Assembly (NCBI GenBank): GCA_001592805.2
Contig: CP051142.1
Span: forward strand, 1,674,001-1,738,000
DNA from: Peltaster fructicola
Taxonomy: Eukaryota; Ascomycota; Dothideomycetes
Direction: 5' to 3'
Length of the DNA stretch: 64,000 bases
Numbering within the stretch: position 1 is the stretch's first letter; each line of letters opens with the position of its first letter. A model generated the notes under the pieces. It worked only from the letters and a program-made list of their open reading frames with translations, ran no database searches and was not told the DNA's origin. Both the position numbers and the translations under genes were made by a program. Positions 51,753 to 63,128 of this stretch are shown one piece after another.

Positions 51753-54700
51753 TTACTTCATTGCTTTCGCCTTTGCCTTCTTCATCGACTCTAGCTTCTT
51801 CACAAGAGTCTCCTGCGTCCGCTTGTTCTCTGCCCAGGCTGCGCTCATCTTCTGCATTCTGATGGTGGCCAAGACCGTGAGGCCGAGCGTGCGCAGCGAT
51901 GGCTTTCTTTGTCTGAAAGTCTGGTCGGGCGTGATGCCCATCTCCTCGAGCAGTCTCAGATCTGCCTGGTTGCTGTTTCATCTTGTCAGTGACGTGCTCA
52001 AACCTTGTGGCTGCGACAACATACCATTCGTTGTACATCTCAACCTGCATGAGGAACCATCGCTTGGTGTACACCAGATCCTGTCGGAATCCTTCTTCTC
52101 GGGCACATCTTGCGCGCAGGAGCTGGATCTGCTTGGCCAGCCCTTTGACCTCACGTAGGTGTCGACGCTGGTCTGCATCTCCGTCGACAGCATGCTGCAA
52201 GGATTGCAGTCCTTTGATCCTGCTGCGTAATTCGACTTCCTTCTTCTGAGAGCTGTTCAACAACTTCTCACGCTCGACGAGTTGGCGCTGTAGCACCTTC
52301 ACATCACCTTCGGCTTCTTCCAGTTGTGCCTGGACATCCTCGAGCATGATCTGCGTGGCATCATCGTCGACAGTGCGACCTCGCTGGACCTGTTGTCGTA
52401 GAGCATGCTCTCTCTTCATGAGCGTCAAGATTCTATCCTCTTTCTCAGCAAGCTCAATCTGGAGACTCTCCAAGCCGATCTTGGCATCACGAAGTTGACT
52501 GCGCAGCTCTGCCTCACGGCGAGCATGGCCACTGGAAGAGCTGTTGCGGTCACCGAGCTGCATCTCGAGTTCGTCCAGTCGAACAGCTGCTTCCTTGAGT
52601 TCTCGCACTTGTGCACGAAGGTGCTTTTCACGAGCCACTTGTGAGGCCATCTTGCCCTCGAGATCAGCAGTATGTGCCTGCAGATCCTCGAGCTCCAACT
52701 GTGCTGCCTCAAGTTGACCGCGGACCTCACCCTCTCGCTTGCTGGATGCACTGAGCTTCCGCTCTCGCTCATCTAGTTTGAGCTGTATTTCTTCAGCTTC
52801 GATACGTGATTGCTTCACGAGGCTGTGGAGGTCTTGGCGCTCGTCTGCGATCGTCTTTTCCTGTTGTGCTGTCTCCAGAGCTCCTTCCAGTTCGGCGATG
52901 CGCTCGTGCAGTTTTCCAGCCTTGCCTTCAGCACTCGCGAGTTTATTTCGAAGGTTAGCATGGTCCTTGGTTGCGATCTCGAGCTCGGATAGTCTGCTCT
53001 TCATGTCATCGCGCTCAGCCTCGACACGTTCGAGCCTGGCTCGGAGGGCATCACGCTCTCGCGCAGGTGTACCGGTCTCCTTGGCTAGCTTGGCGGCCTG
53101 TACATCTTGCTCTAGCTTCAGTATGCGTGCCGTAGAGACACTCTTCTCTGCATCGGCTTCGTCTAGGGCGTTTTCGAGCATGACAATGTCGTCCTCCAGT
53201 GCCTGCTTGGTCGTGGCCAGATCAACATCATGCTGGGCGCGGAGCTGCTCAATTTCCAGCCGCATCTGATGTTCATGGCGCTGACACTCAACCTCGAGCT
53301 TGTCCATCTCGTCTTCAAGCTTCTCGATCTTAGCTTGCTTTTCGCCGAGCTCGTCGGTCTGATGTCCAAGTATGCTCTGGTCCTTCTCGGCGGTACGAGC
53401 CCGTTCATCTAGCCGCTCGATTCTTCGCTGCAAGCCATCTCTCTCAATCGACAGTGTCTCGACCTTGATCTCAAGCTCAGTGACCAGACCAACCTTCTGC
53501 TGGAGACTGAGGTTCTCTTTCTCGAGCGACTCTAGCTCTTGCTCCAGCTCATCCAGTTCTGCATCCTTTGATTCTTCCAATTTCTGCAGCTTTTGCTTGA
53601 GCGAAAGTACTTCACTCGATTGTTCCTTGAGGAGTGCATTCTTCCTGGAAGGCGTCTCAACAGCATTGAGTTGTGATTCAAGCGAGGTGATGCGTCGGGC
53701 CTGCTCGCGATTGCTTGCTTCGGCGCGTTTGTTTGCAGATTCCAATTCGTGTAGCCGTGCAGTCTGTGTACGCACCTCAGCTCCGTCAGTAAGTTTGACC
53801 CTGTTTCGCTCGCTCCTCAGCTCGGCAGACTGTGATTCGATGACTTTGTCCTTCTCCAGCGAGATCTCACTCGCCTTTGCGGTCTCTCGTTGCAGCTTAT
53901 GCTCCAGTTCGAACACCCTGTCTGTCAAAGACTTGAATTTGCTGGTCTGCGACTGCACGGCGTCCTTCTCTCGCAAGTCTGCTGTGCGAAGACGACGTTG
54001 AAGGTCAGCGAGCTCGTCGTCACGTTGCTCAATCACCTGGATCTTTTCACGCAGGCGTTCGTCTCTCTCCTTGAGCTGTCGATCCTTCTCTTGCAGTCTG
54101 GCATCAGTCTGTTGTGCCTCCGCGTCCCAGCTACCGCGCGCAGTACCCAAGCGCTCTTGTAATGCGCGAATCTCACCTTCCTTGTCTGCAAGCTCACGCT
54201 CAGCATTGCGCAAAGCATCGCCATGTTGTTTCGATGTTATGGCTTGTTGTGATTCGAGCCCTTCGAGCTTATCTTCAAGAGCCTCGATCTCGCGCTCATG
54301 CTCCGCAATCGTCTTTTTGTTCTCAGAATCGCTCGTTTGAAGTCGTTCCTTGAGCTCTCCGATGTGCTTCACGGCATTGTCCACAACTTCAGTCTTGTGG
54401 TGCAGTTCTTTTTCAACGTGGGCGAGATCTGACTTCAGCTTCGTTATGGTTGCCTTCGAGTCATCGTCGTCACCCGTATTCTGCTCAAGCTCGCTGATCC
54501 TGTGATCCTTCCTGGTGAGCTCTTCTTCCTTCTCTTTGAGCTCTGCTTCCAACTCATCGATGTCTTGCTGCATATGCTCGATCTCCTCCGATCCAGCTTT
54601 CGCGGTCCTCAATTCCGCCTGGAGCGAGTCTATCTGTTCATCTTTGGTGTCCAGCTGATTCTCCCGCTCACGAAGCTCTCCTTTGAGGTCTTGTATGTCA

Positions 54701-55680
54701 TCCTGGAGCTCCTGAATCTGCTCAGCAGGCTCTTCGCTCTTCTGCACTTCTTCCAGCTGTGCTCGAAGCCTCTCCATGTCTCGTAGTCGATCGTCCGCCA
54801 GCTGTTGAGCAGCATCTGCGAGTTTTTGCAGCTTAGCTAGCTCTTCTGCATATCCCTCACTGGTGGCGCTGAACTTCTTGCTGGTCTGAAGATGCTCAGA
54901 ATGCTTGTGGCGGTACTCTTCCAGTTCTTGCTCCAGCATAAGGAGTCGTTTCTTCTGCCGTTTCGAGTCTGCATCGATCGTCAAGCGCTCGGTTTTGAGC
55001 TCGGCGTTCTCTTTCAGTGTTGCTTGGTGGTACTCAGAGCCTGTCTTGCGTAGTGCCTCCTCCAGGAAATGTATCTTTAGCTTTAAGCCGAAGTTCTCTT
55101 TCTGAATTTGATCGAGCTTGGCTTCCTGATCTCTGAGCGAGAGCACGTTGCCTTCGAGTACGCCGCCCTGTCCATCCTTGGGTAGTGAAGGCACCGGCGT
55201 CGCGCTGAGCATCGACGAGCTGATAGCATGCGCGACTGGCGCTGGGCCTCCCATGGAGCTGCGTGTGCCCTCGTCGTCAAGCATCGAGCTGTTCAATGGT
55301 AGTTGTGTACCATCACCTCCATAGCTCGATCTGAAACCTGCTGGTGTTGGCGGTACGTCCGAGTTCTCCTTCTCTTCCATGATGCTCTGACGAAGCAATT
55401 CTTTACGCCTTGCACTCCTCAGAAGTGGTGTGAACTCTTGCTTTGAAGGGCCAGCAGGGTTAGGTTTGCTGAGGAGTGCATTTCGAATGCGCGGCGTTCT
55501 CATAGGAGGCTGCTGCATGGCTCTGCCGCGTAGTCCACGCATTTTGTTGCGCAAGTCCTCTGCCGGGTTCTTTGTGGGTGAAGCGAACGGCTGCACAATG
55601 CTGAAGTCCAATGCTGGGACTTGTGCGAGTGAGACATCACCGCGCTCTGTCGCGGGCGTGTCCAGATAGTTCGCAGGCAT
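51753..55680 (-). CDS. PCP1: Spindle pole body coiled-coil protein, Pcp1/Spc110 family
   Basis: Exons 55680..52025 and 51972..51753 encode 1291 residues; the 52-nt intron starts GTATGT and ends AAACAG. A disordered N-terminus holds several SP/TP sites. A centrosomin-type CM1 motif follows (about residues 185-245: SLRDQEAKLDQIQKENFGLK ... KIHFLEEALRKTG), which binds the gamma-tubulin complex. Residues about 250-1190 are one long heptad coiled coil. The C-terminus, visible only after splicing, is a PACT-like domain: LRARCAREEGFRQDLVYTKR, then CNQADLRLLEEMGITPD and RKPSLRTLGLTVLATIRMQK. CM1 at one end and PACT at the other is the plan of Pcp1/PcpA/kendrin, which anchor gamma-tubulin inside the spindle pole body. 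The start at 55680 is preferred over an in-frame Met at 55803. Confidence 0.9.
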
Positions 55681-56285
55681 CTGGGATGCTGTGTCGACTG
55701 TGTTGGTAAATATGCTATCCGGACATGGTTTCGAAAAGAATGCGAATAAAATGGTCGCAAGCTGCAGCGTAAACACGAGACGTGAGTCGTGTAAACAATG
55801 CACGAGTCATGCCAGCTGGAACATGTCAGCATTTGACTCGCGACTACAATCATAACTACCACAGCAGCAATGTGTACCATACCATCACATCCTTGGTGTT
55901 GTTGATGAGTCCAGAGCTCAGGTTGTCAACGACTGCTATTGCCAACTCATCACATCAGATGAGGTAACGTAATGGATGTTCCATCACTAAATTCACCACA
56001 GTTCCGGCATCAGCGATACAGCCAACAACAACGTCAGCTAGAATTGCATCGTGCAGGCATCCTATGACTTCTGTGCTGGAAAACCCTCTTCTTCTCACAG
56101 ACCACTTGTTGAAGCGAATGTGGGCGTAACCTTTGGCGCCACAGGACAACCATTGAAGGCTATAACCTATTGAATTCTCGTTGCTCGCAAGCATATCGCT
56201 CAATTTTCATGTGCCTTGGCCGGTATCATACTCTTCGCTTCGTCACTTCTCATGTACAACACAGCTAGGTTACCGTCGACATCGC
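55681..56285. other. Intergenic, PCP1 promoter side
   Basis: A 605-bp gap. I see only short unsupported frames. Confidence 0.45.
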
Positions 56286-57253
56286 TCATCTTCCCTTGAA
56301 AGCTGGTCGGTCTCGCTTCTCAACGAATGCCCTCAGCGCCTCAACACGATCCTGCGTGTGCAGAACCATCTCGTATGCCTTGGACTCGGCCGCCTCGCCT
56401 CGTCGCGAGCCAGCGATAGCTTGCATCGCCGCCCTCGTTGCGACTGGTGCACCATCGCAGATATCTGTGGCCATGATCATAGCCTGCTCAAGAACTTTAC
56501 CACGAGCGACACCTGGTGTTGCGAACTCTTCCTCTGTAACCTCGACCAAGCGATCACACAATCCAAGAAAGTATGCCTCTGGTGCTGCGACTCGTCGCCC
56601 AGTCAGGATCAAATCTTGAGCTCGGCTCTGGCCGATCAGCGCTGGCAGTCGATATGTGGCACCGGCTCCTGGGATTATACCCAGACGTGTCTCTGGGAGA
56701 CTGATAGTCGCTGTAGAGCCGAAAACTCGGAAGTTTGTGGATAATGCAAGCTCGAGTCCGCCACCGAATGCCGTGCTACTGACGGCTGATATCGTAGGGA
56801 TTGGAAGCGTCGATAGTCGGGAGAAAGTGTTTCGTAGTCGCTTGAGATATTCAGAAACTCTACGCCAGATCAGCATTGTATGAAGGTCCGTCGGTTGCAT
56901 GGTTCTCACTCATTCAGCGACATTTCTAGTCGCTCCTTGAGGTCTGCGCCAGCGCAGAAGGCGTCATCGCTTTCACTGGCGATAATGAGCGCACGCGTGC
57001 TGCCTTTTCCATCTTCAGCGTGCAGACCATCGACCACACCGCTCAGCTCGCTCAGTAGAGACTTTGAAAGAGCATTGCGAGCTCGTCCACGATTCAGTGA
57101 GAGGACTGCGATCGTGCCTGTGTGGGGTGCAGGCACACTGCTGATTTTGATCGCTGAGGTCAAGGACGTAGCATGCCGTATCTGCTGTGTGCTCGAGGAC
57201 CGCACTACATGAGCGAGCTGTCCGAGAGCCTGGCGGCTGGCTGTACTGACCAT
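56286..57253 (-). CDS. Enoyl-CoA hydratase family, methylglutaconyl-CoA hydratase-like (AUH)
   Basis: Exons 57253..56910 and 56859..56286 encode 305 residues; the 50-nt intron starts GTGAGA and ends GCGTAG. The N-terminus (SRQALGQLAHVVRSSSTQQI) is a probable mitochondrial presequence. The crotonase fold has AFCAGADLKERLEMS (oxyanion and CoA site) and AFGGGLELALSTNFRVFGS. The catalytic-Glu region is LPETRLGIIPGAGATYRLPA. These match AUH, which hydrates 3-methylglutaconyl-CoA in leucine breakdown, better than other crotonases, but exact substrate is inference. The C-terminal helix (LRAFVEKRDRPAFKGR) ends in the family motif EKR.PxFxG. It is divergent from the RNase T2 gene, 277 bp apart. Confidence 0.9.
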
Positions 57254-57530
57254 GGTAGCGTGGTGAAGTAGTGGTAGTGGAGGTCGAAAAGAGCAGCTGT
57301 GAGGGCCGAGGCGTGACGCGAGCACGGTCTCACGTCACGTCTCATCTCGTCGCTCAACGATCACGAGTGGAGGATCATCAGCACAGCCGGGCATCCTTCC
57401 ATCTAATAGAGTCAGATGACTCGTGTCGAGAGGCTGCTGGAGGCGACCTGAAGATGCAATAGTTCATATTGCTTGACGACGTCCTTCACGCATCAACCTT
57501 TGAGAGTCATCTCATTCCTAAGCTGCAGCC

Positions 57531-58904
57531 ATGTCACCTACATCACTTAGAGCACGTAGTCCTCAGAGCTGGCTCGGACACTGCTATCGTCTGATCAGTC
57601 TGCATCTATCACTACACAGTCTGCTAGTCTCGGCTTCTATCGAGCAGGTACCTATCAATACGGTGATGAACATTCCCACGACCCTGGACAACGGCTCTTG
57701 CAAAGATTCGCCTCTATCCTGCCACAACTCATCCACAGTGGAGGATTTGTGAGTGCTGATTCTCGGACATACGATGTTTTGCAGCTCTAACCAAGGCAGA
57801 TGCTGCTTTAACGCTCCTGGAGGCACACTTCTCCTTACGCAGTTCTGGGACACGCACCCAGCGACAGGTCCACACGATTCCTGGACGTTACATGGTATGT
57901 GGTGCTGCTTCGTAGGGATCTAGCTGACAACAGCAGGACTCTGGCCAGACAATTGCGATGGCACCTACGAAGCATATTGCGATGATGCACGAAACTACAA
58001 AGATATTGCAGACATCCTCGAGAACGCCAACCGTACGGAAACGCTCGACTTCATGCGTACGTACTGGAAAGACTATCACGGCAACGACAACTCATTTTGG
58101 CAACACGAATGGGGCAAGCATGGCACTTGTGTCTCAACGCTGAGCCCGTCTTGCTTCACAGATTATGCGCAAGCCGAAGAAGTACCGCTGTTCTTCGATC
58201 GTGCTGTAGAGCTGTTCAAAAGCCTCCCAACATATGACTGGCTGAAGGAAGCTGGTATCGAGCCCAGCACGACTGCACGTTACACTTCGGCTCAAATCCA
58301 GGACGCATTGTCGAAGAACTTCGGTGGTGCTGAGGTGCGACTGGGCTGTCGTTATGGTCAGCTGAATGAGATCTGGTACTTCCACAACGTCAGAGGTTCA
58401 ATACAGGATGGAACATTCGTGCCTACTGATGTAGTGGGTTCCGGCTCGAATTGTCCCAAGACTGGCATCAGGTATCTGCCGAAAGATGGTGCACCTGCGC
58501 CAACGACAACAAGGCCGGGTTCCAAGCCTACATCCAACCCAACACCAGGGAGTCCTTTCGTGGGACGCGGACAGCTCACGGTGTCGATTTCCGGTAACAC
58601 GAAAGGATGCATCATCTCTGCAGGAGCTTGGTATGTCAGTGGCACATGTGCAAGCTTCGTAGCCACCAAGCACGATGAGAGCTTCACGCTGAAGTCCTCA
58701 AGAGGTTCATGTGGCATTGTCGATGGCGAGTTCAAGTGTGACGCATCCGTGAAAGCCAGCGAGTTCGAGGCTTCTGACTCAAAGCTGCTGTTCAATGGTA
58801 CTGACACTTTCTATGCTGATGTCGTACCTAAAGGGAGGAAGAAGTCCTCGATCTTCGTTGGTTCCGGCCATGATCTAGATGTGCAGATACACTGGCGACA
58901 GTAA
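57531..58904 (+). CDS. RNase T2 with C-terminal extension
   Basis: Exons 57531..57748, 57800..57894 and 57937..58904 encode 426 residues; introns are 51 and 42 nt. A hydrophobic segment near residue 25 ([17 protein letters not shown]) is a signal sequence or anchor. The second intron cuts the first catalytic motif, and splicing restores [15 protein letters not shown] (CAS I). CAS II is [12 protein letters not shown]; both active-site His are present. The fold has many cysteines ([23 protein letters not shown]). After a Pro/Thr-rich linker (residues about 315-335) there is a further conserved domain of about 100 residues, as in yeast Rny1-type enzymes. RNase T2 is a vacuolar or secreted acid endoribonuclease with little base preference; Rny1 also cuts tRNA in stress. 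Confidence 0.92.
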
Positions 58905-59006
58905 TGCATCATTGTGCCTTCTTAACTTCGATTGTCGTTTGTTGTCGTGCCAGAGCTTTGTTCAGCCTTGAGTACATGTCGATCGTCATGAATACAGCTT
59001 TCTTCA

Positions 59007-59554
59007 TCAGCCATTGAGGTTCAGGACGTCTCTTTGCAACTCACATAAGACCAAATATGGCACATAAAGCTTGCCAATCTCGACCTTTTGAGCGGTCGTA
59101 TAGCCAGTCCAGCTCAGATAGTCTGCAACGCATGTTGCCGTTGTGAGAGCAGTTTCTAATGCGAAGACGAGCAAATGCAGTGGCACCTTAGGATCATCTA
59201 AGATATTCAGCAGTGTTGATTGTCCTGTCTGTATTGCCCACCTCGCAACAGTGCGCCGATTGCCCAAATACTGACAGGAACATGGTAGACAAGCTCAAGC
59301 CACATATACAGTGTGAACCATGCTGGAGGCTTGACGAAGAATTGATCTGAGTACGTCGTGATGTACCATGCTCGTAAGTCTGTGATGAACTGAGGTCGTA
59401 TGCTATCCGGGTAGATAGGTGCGAGATCAACAACTGCTCCTGAGTCAATACTGAGAGATATTGAATACTGTTATTACTGACAAAACATCACAGGAACGTG
59501 CAGTATGAAGAAGACCAGGTACAGAAGATCGAGCTTGCGTTGGAAGATCGACAT
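59007..59554 (-). CDS. EXPERA-domain small membrane protein (TMEM97/EBP-like)
   Basis: Exons 59554..59482, 59433..59242 and 59197..59007 encode 151 residues. Introns of 48 and 44 nt start GTCAGT and GTGGGC. The first acceptor is read as GAGCAG, which gives VMFFVDLAPIYPD; the closer CTCAG acceptor would create a stop. Four membrane helices are visible: LDLLYLVFFILHVPVMF, then LYMWLELVYHVPVSIWAIGA, then VPLHLLVFALETALTTATCV and a last one at LGKLYVPYLVL. The segment KPPAWFTLYMWLEL and the Glu and Asp residues in the helices are the EXPERA pattern shared by TMEM97 (sigma-2 receptor) and EBP sterol isomerase. Family members sit in the ER and bind sterol-like ligands. It converges on RNase T2, 102 bp apart. 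Confidence 0.88.
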
Positions 59555-60256
59555 GGTGGGTGCAGATTGCAGCTTTCGCTGATATTCTCAATGAGTGTAG
59601 GAATGATAGTGTTGTGTAGTCGTACACCAAACATGAAAGTCGGATGCATGACTAAGCGAGACGATAGTCCATGTATGATTTGATCAGGGCGTTGAGCAGC
59701 TTCGGAGGACACCTTCAGTTGCTTGATTGGCCTCGAGAAAGCACATAAGCTACACGTCGTCAGTGAGGCGGGACTATCATTTCGCCGAATGTGCGGCCGT
59801 CGAGGTACTGCTTCATTCCCTTCACCGATGTCTCGTCCATCCCTACAGGCTGGAGATTGGCGCAACCCAGAGGAGAAGTTCTAATGGTCACCGTGATTGA
59901 TATTCGGGAAAAGCTGGATTCTGTGATCGTTCTCGTATAGGTGTCTGTGATGGTCGTATTGTACGTGATTGATTTGTCTGTGGCATACACGTCCCTCGAG
60001 GACTATCGTTGGTTGTGGTTCCTACTTGTGATTTGAGACTACTCGCACGATATCACATTACCGTCACAGTAACGATTGCGTGCAGGCGCGCAAATTGTTC
60101 GAGGAAGCAGGCTTGATACAGCTATCTTTTAACTGTATAACAGCTCCGGAAAGTGTTCCTGCTCTTCTGGTAGGCAGATCACTGCCCTTGAAGGAAGACA
60201 CCCAATAGCATAAGACGTGGTATAATATTTTGAAAGTTTCCGTCACTCACTTACTC
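59555..60256. other. Intergenic, 702 bp, with an unexplained Thr/Ile-rich frame
   Basis: A minus-strand frame of 76 codons at 59760-59990 contains an alternating Thr/Ile/Val/Ser pattern (ITDTYTRTITESSFSRISIT) like the tails of fungal secreted proteins. It lacks a signal peptide or clear splice partners. It may be a relic or chance. Nothing else is supported. Confidence 0.35.
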
Positions 60257-63128
60257 TTAACACATTAGTCGTGGTCGTAAATCAGCACTTGAATCCAAAG
60301 AAGCTGCAGATCGCTGACAATCCGCTAGATCCAGTCGATGGAGAATGGATGCCGGCAAAGTGAAGGCCGGCAGAGTTGGTAGGGTCAAGCTTGGCAGCGT
60401 GAAGGCGGGCAAGGTGATAGCTGGAAGCCCTGTTGTGGTGGTTGTGGTGGCAGCACGAGTTGAGGTTGACGTCGTCTTGGTGCTCGATGTGCTTGTCACA
60501 GCTGGCTTGGTAGTAGTGCTGGAAGTTGAGCTTCGCACTGAGGTCACCAAGGTGGTTGGTGAGGACACAGGCACTGAACTTGTCTTGGCAGCTGAAGTCA
60601 GCACAGTGCTTGTAGGCTTGACAGCACTGGTGGTCGTTGGGCTGCTGACTGGTGGTGGTGCAACACTGCCACTGCTTACAATTATGCGGGAAGTGGTCAA
60701 TGGTGTGCTGTTTGGTGGTGCGACACTGCCAGTGCTGGCGACTACGCGGGTAGTTGTTGACGGCGAGCTGACGGGCGGTGCGACACTGCCGGTGCTCACA
60801 GCTGCACGAGTAGTTGTTGATGGCGAGCTCACCGGTGGTGCAACACTACCAGTGCTGGCGACTGCGCGAGTAGTGGTTGATGGAGAACTGACTGGTGGTG
60901 CGACACTGCCGGTGCTCACAGCTGCGCGAGTAGTGGTAGATGGCGAGCTGACTGGTGGTGCGACACTGCCGGTGCTCACAGCTGCGCGAGTAGTTGTTGA
61001 TGGCGAGCTGACTGGTGGCGCAACACTACCGGTGCTGGCGACTACGCGAGTAGTGGTAGATGGGGAGCTGACTGGTGGTGCTACACTACCAGTGCTGGCT
61101 GCACGACTCGCTGGCACACTGACTGGTGTCGAGACTGGTGCGCTGCCAGAGCTTACGACGACGCGAGAAGTCGATGATGGTGAACTGACTGGTGATGCCA
61201 CGCTACCAGTGCTGGCTGCACGACTGGCTGGCACACTGACTGGTGTCGAGACTGGTGCGCTTCCTGAGACTGCACGAGAAGTCGAGGATGGTGAGCTGAC
61301 TGGTGGTGCTACACTACCAGTGCTGGCTGCACGACTCGCTGGTACACTGACTGGTGTCGAGACTGGTGCGCTTCCTGAGACTGCACGAGAAGTCGAGGAT
61401 GGTGAACTGACAGGTGGCACGACAGTACCAGTGCTGGACGGTGCACGAGCACTGGTTGGGAGCAGGCTTGGTGATGATACTGGAACTGAGACCGACACTG
61501 CTCTTGAGGCTGAGCTTGATGCTGAGGCCACAGATGCAGATGCAGATGTTGGGACTGCGAGGCTGGAGCCTGATCCGCGGATGGTGCTCGCACCTTGGGA
61601 TGGTGAGGACACGCCTGAGCTGGCCACCGAGCGGCGTGATGCTGAGGAGGATGCTGGTGGTGGTGCAACACTGGCAGAAGCGCTAGTCGAAACCTGCTGT
61701 GAAGAGACAACTGCAGCAGCTGAGGAAGAAGAGACAACTGCTGCGGCCGAGGAGGAAGATACAACCGCAGCAGCTGAGGAGGAGGACACGACTGCAGCAG
61801 CCGAAGAGGAAGACACGGCAGCGGAAGAAGATGCAGCAACAACTGCCGAGGACGATACAACAACATCCGTTGAAGAGGATGCCACCGATGATGTTGACGC
61901 AGCTATGCTTGACGTGTCTGCACTGATCGTGGCAGGCTGAGATGCTGACGAAACGATCGATGGGGCAGCACTCGAAGTTGCGACTGAGACCACAGAGCTG
62001 GTTGCTGTGCAGCTAGCTGGGAGTGAGGTCTGATCCTGGTATGCTGCAATGCCCTGGTTCAGCGAGTCCAACACGGGCTGCGAGAGCGAAAGTGCCAAAG
62101 ACTTGTAGCTTGGGTCGATCTTGTTGGCGACAGCGTTGGCAAATGCATCTGCGGCGGTGTATTGCTGCTGAAGTGCGGCCAGAATGGTTGGGCCAATGCA
62201 TGAGCTGACGAACAGTGGTTTGGCAGTGGTAGCATTGGTGACAGTCACATTAACAAGATCCTTGAGGAGATTGAGTTGTGGAAGGATCTGCGAGGCTGCC
62301 TGTCCGAGGGTGATGTATGGTCCAATACCGTTGACTACAGTTGTGCCGCTGTTGATCTGAGAGGTGGTGTTGTCAGATGCAGCCTCGAGAGCTGCAGTGT
62401 CGCTTGGTCCTGTGTAAGCGACGATGCCGTTGTCGAGCAGCTGGGTAGCATCGCGAATGTTGACAAACTGCTGAATGACAAGAGCTAGGTCTGCATCGCT
62501 GGTAGTTGGCAGAGCAGACGGGGTGGCTGACATAGTTGGAGAAGCGGTCGAGGTAGGGACACAGCTTGCTGGCAGTGCGGTCTGGTCAGAGAAGTTGCCA
62601 ATAGCGTAGCTCAACTGATCGATTGACTGCTGCGAGACTGGTGACCAGACCACGGTTGCTCTCAGCGAACTTCGAGGCGATCGCATCTCTGAAGCTCAAG
62701 GAGAGGTTGTACTGCTGGTTCAGTGTGCTCAAGACGGTTGGACCGTAGCAAGAGTCGACCAAGAGCTGTTTCCTGTTGATGGTATCGTTCACAGCAGCTG
62801 TCACGTTGCTGTTGAGGAGGTTGGTTGGTGTAAGCAACTGCTGGACGCCCTGAGTGATGGTGATGTTACCCTGGACAGGCTGAATGTTACTGATACCATT
62901 CGTCAGTGCTGTGACGACATCGTTGGAGGACGATTGCAGAGCTGGCCCACTGCTTGGTCCAGTGAAGTTGGTGACTGCGTAGTCCAAGTTCAGTGCAGCG
63001 ACACCGACGTTGGACAGCTGCTGGGCCACAATGGCGACATCCGCGTCACTGGCGTCTCCTGGGTTTGTCTGTGCAGAGGCAACAGCAACAAAGGTTGCGA
63101 CTGCACCGAAAGCTGAAGTGAACCGCAT
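60257..63128 (-). CDS. Repeat-rich secreted protein with two HsbA-like domains (apparent frameshift)
   Basis: The gene starts at 63128 with a signal peptide (MRFTSAFGAVATFVAVASAQ). Two helical domains of about 160-180 residues resemble hydrophobic surface binding protein A. Domain 1 runs DADVAIVAQQLSNVGVAAL ... CYGPTVLSTLNQQYNLSLS and ends DQTALPASC. Domain 2 runs DADLALVIQQFVNIRDATQL ... CIGPTILAALQQQYTAADA and ends DQTSLPASC. Between 62660 and 62630 the frame shifts by one base inside domain 1; both frames carry clear domain sequence, so this is one gene with an indel or a sequence error. A Ser/Ala/Thr/Val/Pro tail of about 500 residues, largely tandem repeats, follows. It ends at a stop at 60257-60259; another frame there would end CSFFGFKC. 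HsbA proteins coat hydrophobic surfaces and recruit cutinases; the tail suggests a wall- or matrix-bound, glycosylated protein. Confidence 0.75.
60650..61090 (-). repeat. 60-bp tandem repeat (20-residue units) in HsbA-like tail
   Basis: About seven near-identical 60-bp units, with GGTGGTGC motifs recurring every 60 bp from about 60655 to 61075. Each unit encodes a version of SSPSTTTRAxxSTGSVAPPV on the minus strand. Units differ by a few bases, mostly silent or Ala/Val exchanges, which indicates recent duplication with some selection for the protein frame. Confidence 0.85.
61080..61430 (-). repeat. 111-bp tandem repeat (37-residue units) in HsbA-like tail
   Basis: Three units of 111 bp. Each encodes SSPSSTSRAVSGSAPVSTPV followed by SVPASRAASTGSVAPPV (minus strand). 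The last part of each unit equals the end of the 60-bp unit, so the longer repeat probably arose by insertion into the shorter one. Confidence 0.8.
61690..61830 (-). repeat. 27-30-bp Ser/Ala/Val repeat in HsbA-like tail
   Basis: Four to five short units encode SSSSAAAVV on the minus strand. The plus strand shows GCAGC/GAGGA runs. This is simple low-complexity coding repeat. Confidence 0.75.

Noticed and set aside
53372-54001. A 209-codon Ser/Cys/Arg-rich plus-strand frame
   Set aside because: It is the antisense of coiled-coil Glu/Leu/Lys coding in PCP1, a well-known artefact.
55681-55803. A 41-residue upstream extension of PCP1
   Set aside because: Hydrophobic and Cys-rich, unlike a spindle-pole protein N-terminus. 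MPANYLDTPATERGD is a better start.
60345-61940. A 531-codon plus-strand frame rich in Val, Gly, Ala, Thr and Glu
   Set aside because: It is the mirror of the repeat-rich tail on the minus strand. Repeats of 60 and 111 bp keep every frame open. The minus strand has the signal peptide and conserved domains.
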